Shown here one piece after another: positions 58,085 to 64,000 of a stretch of 64,000 nucleotides of DNA; within the stretch, counting starts at the first letter, position 1; every line of letters starts with the position of its first letter. The translations under genes and the position numbers were made by a program. Where the stretch lies: positions 64,811 through 128,810 of the forward strand of contig NZ_KE384361.1 of assembly GCF_000425385.1 (NCBI RefSeq), written 5' to 3'. Origin of the DNA: Pseudoduganella violaceinigra DSM 15887. GTDB lineage: Bacteria; Pseudomonadota; Gammaproteobacteria; Burkholderiales; Burkholderiaceae_D. The notes beneath the pieces were generated by a model. The model was given only the letters and a program-made list of their open reading frames with translations. It did no database searches and was not told where the DNA came from.

Positions 58085-59371
58085 ATGAGTCATGCCGTGC
58101 ACGCCAAACTGAAGGACAAAATTCTTGCCCTGCAACGCCAATTGGAGCTGCCTTACCCCGAGGTAGTGATGGAGCCGCTCGACGAGGCGCTTGACTACAG
58201 TCTCACCAACTTCCTAAGGAACGGACCGCACCGGAAAGTCATCGTATTGAACCTCGCGGGCGGGGACTACCAATACGACGAAGACATGACGCCCGACGTG
58301 GAGTATGCGATGGAGGCGGAATGCGACGCGATCTACAAAGAGGCGTTGGTCATTGCGGAAGGGCTTTTCGGAAAGTCACGGAAGGGCTGGCCGAAAGACG
58401 GCGACAGCTATTATGAACCCGATTCTGACGATTTCCCGGACAAGGAAGATGAGGAGTTCGACGGGGTCCCGTGGTCGCAGGAATACGAGGGCGGGGCGGT
58501 CCACAGCGAGGCCGAAACCATGTGCTATTGGGACGTGAACGGACAGTACGTTTTCTTGCAGAAGGGACGCTGGACTGGCGACGACAACTTCCAACTGTTC
58601 GCGTTAATGACAGCAACGCCGAAGCTCGGCACTTCCGCAATGGATGAAGACGATGAGCTGGAGGAAGCAGACTGCGAACCGGGTAAGCCACAAGAAATCG
58701 CCGTCATTGAGAATGCGATTGGCGATACTCTGAAAGAGAAAAAGATCGATGAAGTAATGGACTGGTTTGCCAGGAACACCTACAGCGTTGACGAAAATGG
58801 AAACGTCACTGGGTTGAATATCCGGAAAAACCAGCTCACCAACCTTGATCTTCTCAAAGGCCTTGATCACCTTGAAAATCTAAACGTCAGTGAGAATGCG
58901 ATCAGCGATATTTCGCTACTCAGTGAATTTCGACACCTGCGCGAACTGTCAATCGGCAGCAACCGGATCGAGAACATTGATGTCGTCGCAAATCTGCCGA
59001 AGCTGATCTCGCTGAACGTGAATGACAACAAAATCCGCGCATTCGAGGCGTTGCGGAATTTGAATGAACTCAGGCATCTCTATGCGCATTGCAATGCGAT
59101 TGCCGATATCGAACCGCTTCGGCATTTAACAGCGCTGGTTGAACTCGGAATCGGTGGCAATGGATTGAGCGACATCGCCGCGCTGAAAGATCTTGTGAAT
59201 CTGGAGCTTCTGAAAGTCTACGATAACAAGATTCAGGACCTGGGCGTTCTTACGCAATTAGAAAACCTGAACTACTTGCAGATAGAGAAAAATCCGGCGG
59301 TAAAAAAGCTGAAGCTGAAACTCGAGAAATACGGAAACCACCTGGAAGACTTCCGCGCCGCGTTGAAGTAA
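58085..59371 (+). CDS. acidic leucine-rich-repeat protein, possible immunity protein
   Basis: 428 residues. The N-terminal about 215 residues are acidic with long Asp/Glu runs (EPDSDDFPDKEDEEFDG) and contain no known domain. From about 245 to 410 seven or eight repeats of 22 residues fit the SDS22-like pattern (NLNVSENAISDISLLSEF, SLNVNDNKIRAFEALRNL). Such repeats bind proteins, so this could neutralise the preceding gene's product. The start at ATG 58085 is preferred, leaving off 23 unlikely upstream codons; the ribosome site is weak. It follows the toxin candidate by about 147 bases. Confidence 0.78.
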   Translation: MSHAVHAKLKDKILALQRQLELPYPEVVMEPLDEALDYSLTNFLRNGPHRKVIVLNLAGGDYQYDEDMTPDVEYAMEAECDAIYKEALVIAEGLFGKSRKGWPKDGDSYYEPDSDDFPDKEDEEFDGVPWSQEYEGGAVHSEAETMCYWDVNGQYVFLQKGRWTGDDNFQLFALMTATPKLGTSAMDEDDELEEADCEPGKPQEIAVIENAIGDTLKEKKIDEVMDWFARNTYSVDENGNVTGLNIRKNQLTNLDLLKGLDHLENLNVSENAISDISLLSEFRHLRELSIGSNRIENIDVVANLPKLISLNVNDNKIRAFEALRNLNELRHLYAHCNAIADIEPLRHLTALVELGIGGNGLSDIAALKDLVNLELLKVYDNKIQDLGVLTQLENLNYLQIEKNPAVKKLKLKLEKYGNHLEDFRAALK

Positions 59372-59419
59372 GACTGTCGAAGTATCGGCCCTCCGCTGCA
59401 GGCGCGGTGGCGGGGGGAT

Positions 59420-60214
59420 TCAGGGGGTTCTTTGGTACTGCTCGACCAGTTCGACAAAGCGCGCGTGCCCGTGGGTCCCCAGCCATCCCCACATCGCTTC
59501 GACCTGCGCTTGATTGCGCTCGAAATAGCGTTTGCTGAACCCGAGCCAGAAATGATGGATGCGCAGCGGCTTCTCGATCCGAGCCAGCTGTTTTCCGTAC
59601 GTCGCGGTTATGAAGGCGTCCATATGCGTAGGCGCGACGAGGGTCGCGGCGTAGCCGTCGATCCTTCCCCGTATCAGTTTCTCCAGGTTTCGTTCCCCAT
59701 CCTGTGCTCCGTCATCAATATTAAAGCCCTGCGCCCGCATTTGGGCCGCTAAGGAGGCGCCGTTGTTCATGCCCAAACGGCGGGTTGCGAACGCAGTGCG
59801 CGGATCGGTATCGAGGGGGATTCCGTCGCCAGCGCGGACAAAAACGACGGTGTACATGGGTATGGCACGCGAGTCATCGAGTTTGCCGTTGCGGGTCTGG
59901 GGCAGGGCGTAGGTGGACAGGTCGCTATCATTGGCGTCCATCAGCATGGCATCGATATCGGCATGACCCAGCGCCTGACGCAACCGCAGGGGAGGAAGAC
60001 GTACCGAAATCACCTGACACCCGGCCGAAGCGGCGATGGCGCGAATCAGTTCCACTGTGGCGCCGGGCGCGCGTGGCTCCGAGCTGCCGGAACCGAGAAA
60101 GTAGGGTGGCCGGTGCTGGTTCACATACCCAAGACGAAACGGCATGCAGGCGCAACTGGCATCGGCAAATGCCAGAAACATGGCGAGAAAGAACAGAAGG
60201 TCGGCCTTGCGCAT
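59420..60214 (-). CDS. periplasmic substrate-binding protein, orphan
   Basis: 264-residue exported SBP-like protein. A hydrophobic signal (LLFFLAMFLAFADAS) precedes RLGYVNQHRPPYFLGSGS and ELIRAIAASAGCQVISVRL, the usual first lobe, and DIDAMLMDAND in the second segment. It resembles the SBP family-3 fold but has no transport partner nearby. A similar orphan binding protein occurs at 53.7 kb; the two share only fold-level likeness. ATG 60214 is taken ahead of the signal; 13 open codons lie upstream. Confidence 0.78.
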   Translation of the reverse strand: MRKADLLFFLAMFLAFADASCACMPFRLGYVNQHRPPYFLGSGSSEPRAPGATVELIRAIAASAGCQVISVRLPPLRLRQALGHADIDAMLMDANDSDLSTYALPQTRNGKLDDSRAIPMYTVVFVRAGDGIPLDTDPRTAFATRRLGMNNGASLAAQMRAQGFNIDDGAQDGERNLEKLIRGRIDGYAATLVAPTHMDAFITATYGKQLARIEKPLRIHHFWLGFSKRYFERNQAQVEAMWGWLGTHGHARFVELVEQYQRTP

Positions 60215-60304
60215 ATCGGAGCCCAGCTGATTTCGCAAATCATTGTATTCCAATATGAAATCAACTGAACCGTTTACTTTCGGTGCCGGCCGACCCTGGG
60301 TCTG

Positions 60305-62545
60305 TTACTGGATCAAGCTTACCTTATCCACCACGAATGAAGTCTGCAAGGACGAATCCTCGCTCGCGCTGAATGACAACACCACGGCCTGCCCCTTGTA
60401 AGGCAACAGGCTGAAATTCTTGACACTGTAGCCTAGTGCCTTATTCAGGTTAGAGTAGGTGGCCAGGGTTCCCAACACCGCGCCGGCGGTGTTTTTGACC
60501 GTTACCACCAGCTTGTCGTAGGCGGTACTTGCGGTGGTTTCGGCGCTGTCGATATGCAGTGCGAACGACAAGTTTGCCGCCGTTGCGGTGGCCGGGATGG
60601 TGATTGCCTGGGTCAGCGCCGCGTTGTTGGTGACGCCTTTACCGCCGAAAAGGGCGTATTTGCTGCCATCGTATGCGGCCTGGTTCGGCCAGCTGCCGAT
60701 CACATTGACGGAGCCGTTCCAATTTGTGGCACCGCTCTCGAACGAACCATTCTTGATCAGGTCCAGTTGCGCCCCTTCCGGAATGTCTTGCCCGACGTTG
60801 ATGGCTGCATAGGCGCGCGTCACGGCAATGGATTCCTTCGAACCTACTCCATACAGCTCGTTAGCGGATTGGATCATCTTTGCCCGAGCGTCGGCATAGT
60901 TGGTGGACGAGGTGAATTTGGTGGTGTTGGCGCGGAACCAGATACGGTAGGCCTTGTCGCTTCCGATCCCCGTCATATTGTGTGGGTTTTGCGTCAGATA
61001 GGCGCTGTATTTTTCGTCGCCGGGCGTCGCATTCGAACCTTGCGACAGGAAATAGAACATCCGGTTGTTCGGTCCTGACGAATAGTGCGGATTGAGCGAG
61101 CCGAGGGTGCTGGTCCATGCATCCTTCGAGGCACCGTCCTTGGAGGGCTTCCACATCCAGCGCATTGGTGTGCCGTTCGGGGATATCTCCCGGCCCAGCA
61201 TCCAGTCGTTGCCGGTCGACGGGATGACATTGCCGGTGCCGCCGTTCCTGGCGTAGGCTTCCACCATTTCGCCATTGATGTCCGAGGAGGACTCATTGAG
61301 GCCGCCCGATTCGCCCGAGTAGTTCAGGGCCGAGGTAGCCCCGGTGATGCCATGCCCAAGCTCATGGCCGATGATATCGAGCGAGGCCAGGCCTTTCGAA
61401 CCGGTTCCGTCGCCGATGGACATGCAGTTGCACGAGGAATCGTAGTAGGCGTTGTCCATATTGGTGCCGACGTGCACCGCGATATAGCTTGCCGTGTTAT
61501 TGCCGTCCAGAGACAGCCAACCCAGCGTGTTCTTCAGCATATCGTAGTTGTTCATCTGGGCCCACAGCGCATCCACCGCTGCGGTCTGGCCATTCGGACC
61601 GCTGGTGCTACCACCGTTGTAGGGCAAGCCATCGCCCCAGACATTGGTGGCGTTGGTGTAGAGCGTACCCGGGACCGGACCATGTGCAGCGTCGCTCACC
61701 GCCATGCCGCCGAATTGGCCACCCGTGCCGCGCGCTGGATCGAGCATCCTGTACACGCCGCCACTGAGGGTGGTTTGAATTGGCACGTCGCCGGAAAACT
61801 GGCTGTGTCCGACCCCGACGATTCCGGTTTGCAGTGCATCCCATTGGGTCAGGATACGGCCGTCTTCTGCGCTCACAATGGCATCGCGGAAGACCGGCTT
61901 TCCGTTATCCGCCATGCGGACTTTGACCAGCCAGACCAGTTGGTAGCCGGTGACCTTGTCTTCCAGGTCGAGTGCATTCAGTTTCGCCTCCGGTTTGAAT
62001 TCGGCACCGGGGACCCGCACCCGCTTAACAATCGGCTGGATAACGAGTTCCGCACTTGGCGCATAGCGATGCTGCCCGTTCGGTGCGGCGTCACGCACGA
62101 TTTGATCGATGGCAGCCCGCGACTGTACTGACGGCGCGACGTCGAAGAGATTCGCGCCATTTAGCGTATTCGCCGCGCCTTGTCCAAGCCCGAAGCGGCG
62201 ATCCGACTCGGACGTGCTCAGAATGCTGCCACGTCCGTCGCTCACAACGACAGAGTCGGATCCGAGCACACGCAATCCCTTATAAGTATGGCTGAAGCGG
62301 GAAATCCTGGAGCCAGCTGGACCTGGATGTTCTTTTGTAAGCAAGTAGCCATGATCGCCGTCCAGCCCCTCGTTACCATGCCGCGCGACCAGCGCAGCCG
62401 TAAGTGCGGCGTTCTCTTGCGGAGACGCCTTGATAAAAGACTGCGGGATCGTGAACTGAGGAGTGCTCGTGGCAGCGGAAGCGTGGCCAAGGGCCAGATT
62501 TGCTGCGGCAAGGGATACTGCAAGCATGGATTTCCGAAGTTTCAT
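60305..62545 (-). CDS. secreted M4-family metallopeptidase (thermolysin-like) with C-terminal domain
   Basis: 746-residue secreted protease. A signal peptide (about 24 residues) is followed by FTP and PepSY-type propeptide regions (to about 240). The catalytic domain has the zinc motif HELGH at 394-398, the third ligand Glu418 in GGLNESSSD and the transition-state His487 in LNPHYSSG. The central position of the zinc motif is Gly where M4 members usually have Thr. A C-terminal about 150-residue domain starts LIKNGSFESGATNW, like galactose-binding or CBM4-type jelly rolls. It is expected to be exported and self-activated. Confidence 0.92.
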   Translation of the reverse strand: MKLRKSMLAVSLAAANLALGHASAATSTPQFTIPQSFIKASPQENAALTAALVARHGNEGLDGDHGYLLTKEHPGPAGSRISRFSHTYKGLRVLGSDSVVVSDGRGSILSTSESDRRFGLGQGAANTLNGANLFDVAPSVQSRAAIDQIVRDAAPNGQHRYAPSAELVIQPIVKRVRVPGAEFKPEAKLNALDLEDKVTGYQLVWLVKVRMADNGKPVFRDAIVSAEDGRILTQWDALQTGIVGVGHSQFSGDVPIQTTLSGGVYRMLDPARGTGGQFGGMAVSDAAHGPVPGTLYTNATNVWGDGLPYNGGSTSGPNGQTAAVDALWAQMNNYDMLKNTLGWLSLDGNNTASYIAVHVGTNMDNAYYDSSCNCMSIGDGTGSKGLASLDIIGHELGHGITGATSALNYSGESGGLNESSSDINGEMVEAYARNGGTGNVIPSTGNDWMLGREISPNGTPMRWMWKPSKDGASKDAWTSTLGSLNPHYSSGPNNRMFYFLSQGSNATPGDEKYSAYLTQNPHNMTGIGSDKAYRIWFRANTTKFTSSTNYADARAKMIQSANELYGVGSKESIAVTRAYAAINVGQDIPEGAQLDLIKNGSFESGATNWNGSVNVIGSWPNQAAYDGSKYALFGGKGVTNNAALTQAITIPATATAANLSFALHIDSAETTASTAYDKLVVTVKNTAGAVLGTLATYSNLNKALGYSVKNFSLLPYKGQAVVLSFSASEDSSLQTSFVVDKVSLIQ

Positions 62546-62625
62546 TTTTGCTCCGATTGTCAGGGTCGTGCGAACATAGTCCGGGTAGGTGGTGGTGTCA
62601 AAAAAAGCACGGAATAAGACAGAAG

Positions 62626-62650
62626 CGGCCGAATTGTCTAATTTCGGCCG
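62626..62650 (-). terminator. possible terminator of the flavoprotein gene
   Basis: CGGCCGAA (62626-62633) pairs perfectly with TTCGGCCG (62643-62650) around a nine-base loop, 13 bases after the stop codon of the minus-strand flavoprotein gene. Its T tract is weak (CTTCTGTCTTATT), so termination strength is uncertain. Confidence 0.5.
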
Positions 62651-62663
62651 GGGATCAATGGGC

Positions 62664-64000
62664 TCAGCCGACGCTTTCCAGCAGGCCGCGCTGCCACAAC
62701 CACGCTGCGATGCGCTGGGCTTTATGCGTTGGCATGCAGGCGGACAGCATCTGCAGAAGCTGGGCCAACGGCAGCGGCTGCGCCAACCTGGCCAAATGCG
62801 GGAACAAAGCTTCGTTTTCCAGGAAGGCCAATGGTCGCTCCAGATGGGGATGGTCGAAGGCCGTGTGCAGGGTCACGCGGTCGTCCACCACGCAGGGCAG
62901 CTGGACCAGCGCGGCGGCGCCATGCAAGCGCAGCGGCAAGGCAGGGTTAAGCGCTGCCAACGGTTTGAGTTCAGGCGGTTGGTAAGCGGCCAGCCTGGCA
63001 CGCTCTGTGGATAAGGCGCCCAGAAGGTCGGGGCGCACCGCGCCATCGCCGTCCGCTTCGGCGCGTGCGCGGGCTTGCCAGAAGGGCAGGTCGGCGCACC
63101 AGGCCTGGGCATAATACGCTTCGGTCCAGTGCGCGTGCCGCGCGCAGGCTTCCACCAGCCGCCCCTCAAAGAAGCGGCGCGCCAGCGCATGGCCGTCGTT
63201 GCCCAGTACGGTATGTACGGCCACAGCCGCTTGCAGCGAAAAGCGCATGGCCTTTTCCACGCCCGACGAGGAGACGGGATCGAGCGCGAAGGCAGCATCG
63301 CCAAGTTTTAGTCGGCCGTCCTGCCAACTGTCGGGCGCCAGGTAAGGCGTCGCCGCGCACATTTGCACTGCGCCCAGCAGGGGCAGCCCGGCCGCCACGC
63401 GCAGCAACTGGCTGCTTGCGCATGCAGCACGCAAGCGGGCCTCCGGTCCGGACGGTTCCGCCTGACGCGCCGCTTGTGGGTCACACACCAGCATCAGCCG
63501 ATAACGCTGGCCGGGCAGGCAGGCCGCCCACAGCCAGCCATGTTCGAGCGCTTCCACCTGCGTTGATCCGCCCAGCGCCGCCAGGGCAGACTTATCGACT
63601 TCAGCCCACAAAGCCGCTAGCCGGGGCGCACAACGGATGCCGGTCGCCGCGCTGCGCCCGCTCGCTTCAAGAATGAAGCGGACGCGCACTTGGCGGCAGC
63701 GGGCCTCGCCGCACAGCAGGCTGACGCGCCAGTCGCCCGCCGTGCCTGCCACGTGCAGCAGGCGAGCCGGCTGTTCGAGCTCGATGCCGCGGCCCTGCGC
63801 CAATGCCAGCAGAGCCGCGTCAAAGCAGCCCCGGTCGACGATGGCCGAACCGGATTGCGGCAGCAGGTCGGGCTCGCGGCTGCGCCATAGCACCCGGCTG
63901 CCCACGTGGGCAACGTGGGGTACCGCTGCCAGCGCGTCATTGGCATCGAGCAGGTCAATGATGTTGCGCACGCCCGGTGTGAGCGCCTCGCCGACTTGCG
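62664..64000 (-). CDS. FAD-dependent monooxygenase-like flavoprotein (LodB/QhpG-like), 5' end beyond the window
   Basis: At least 445 residues; the frame runs off the right edge, so the N-terminal GxGxxG dinucleotide site is not seen. The visible start VGEALTPGVRNIIDLL is the usual second segment of flavin monooxygenases. The later GDAAFALDPVSSSGVEKAMRF segment matches the second FAD motif (GDAA..DP) of the group. LodB and QhpG proteins of this type modify or hydroxylate residues in partner quinoenzymes; no LodA- or QHNDH-like gene is visible here, so the partner or a free substrate could lie beyond the edge. It follows the M4 gene direction with 118 bases between. Confidence 0.8.
   Translation of the reverse strand, partial: QVGEALTPGVRNIIDLLDANDALAAVPHVAHVGSRVLWRSREPDLLPQSGSAIVDRGCFDAALLALAQGRGIELEQPARLLHVAGTAGDWRVSLLCGEARCRQVRVRFILEASGRSAATGIRCAPRLAALWAEVDKSALAALGGSTQVEALEHGWLWAACLPGQRYRLMLVCDPQAARQAEPSGPEARLRAACASSQLLRVAAGLPLLGAVQMCAATPYLAPDSWQDGRLKLGDAAFALDPVSSSGVEKAMRFSLQAAVAVHTVLGNDGHALARRFFEGRLVEACARHAHWTEAYYAQAWCADLPFWQARARAEADGDGAVRPDLLGALSTERARLAAYQPPELKPLAALNPALPLRLHGAAALVQLPCVVDDRVTLHTAFDHPHLERPLAFLENEALFPHLARLAQPLPLAQLLQMLSACMPTHKAQRIAAWLWQRGLLESVG

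Overview
The window looks like chromosomal DNA from a high-GC betaproteobacterium, most likely Oxalobacteraceae of the Massilia/Telluria/Duganella type. This rests on protein-level resemblance and on gene order (ybiT-nadA-nadC; NRDE-DUF4936-ygfZ; mltG-tmk-holB-pilZ-tatD), not on any database search. There are no rRNA or tRNA genes, no CRISPR array and no recognisable insertion sequence or phage.

Layout. 1-3.3 kb: an AT-richer accessory patch with an SRAP-family abasic-site protein, a small membrane protein, a zinc-ribbon membrane protein, a lone SIR2-like protein and a small unknown gene. 3.4-7.0 kb: ABC-F ATPase (ybiT) and the NAD biosynthesis genes nadA and nadC, tightly coupled. 7.1-10.7 kb: an orphan gene with a possible ribosome-site-masking hairpin, a coiled-coil lipoprotein, and an MHS-type transporter with a large periplasmic insert. 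10.9-16.5 kb: a probable acyl-CoA catabolic operon (acyl-CoA dehydrogenase, Dabb protein, SDR, CurA-like reductase, second SDR), then a GNAT enzyme and a small secreted protein. 16.5-18.6 kb: NRDE protein, DUF4936 and ygfZ on the minus strand. 18.7-25.9 kb: mltG-tmk-holB-pilZ, a GNAT/TPR pair, tatD, an ankyrin protein and a PRMT-like methyltransferase. 26-36 kb: a flavin reductase-like protein, an orphan-sited EF-G, an EAL phosphodiesterase, an envelope protein and a large hybrid histidine kinase. 36.3-38.3 kb: rlhA.

38.3-48 kb: a LysR gene diverging from a tetR gene, followed by an RND efflux pump (adaptor, pump, outer-membrane channel), a second tetR interrupted by a frameshift, and an AI-2E-family membrane protein. 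The genes from the adaptor onward are packed like one operon, and near-identical 14-bp sites lie before tetR and before the adaptor gene. 48-51.3 kb: a DUF2726 protein, an epimerase-like gene diverging from its LysR neighbour, an inverted-repeat element of about 110 bp, and a DUF2478 gene behind a near-perfect ModE (molybdate-responsive) operator. 51.4-57 kb: a TonB-dependent receptor, a periplasmic binding protein and an OsmC-YcaO fusion protein. 57-59.4 kb: a proline-rich-headed possible toxin followed by an acidic leucine-rich-repeat protein, a candidate effector/immunity pair. 59.4-64 kb: a second orphan binding protein, a secreted M4 metallopeptidase and a flavoprotein cut by the right edge.

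The most useful leads are the ModE box before DUF2478, the candidate toxin/immunity pair, the PRMT-like double-E methyltransferase, the duplicated operator around the RND operon with its broken second regulator, and the SIR2/SRAP accessory patch.
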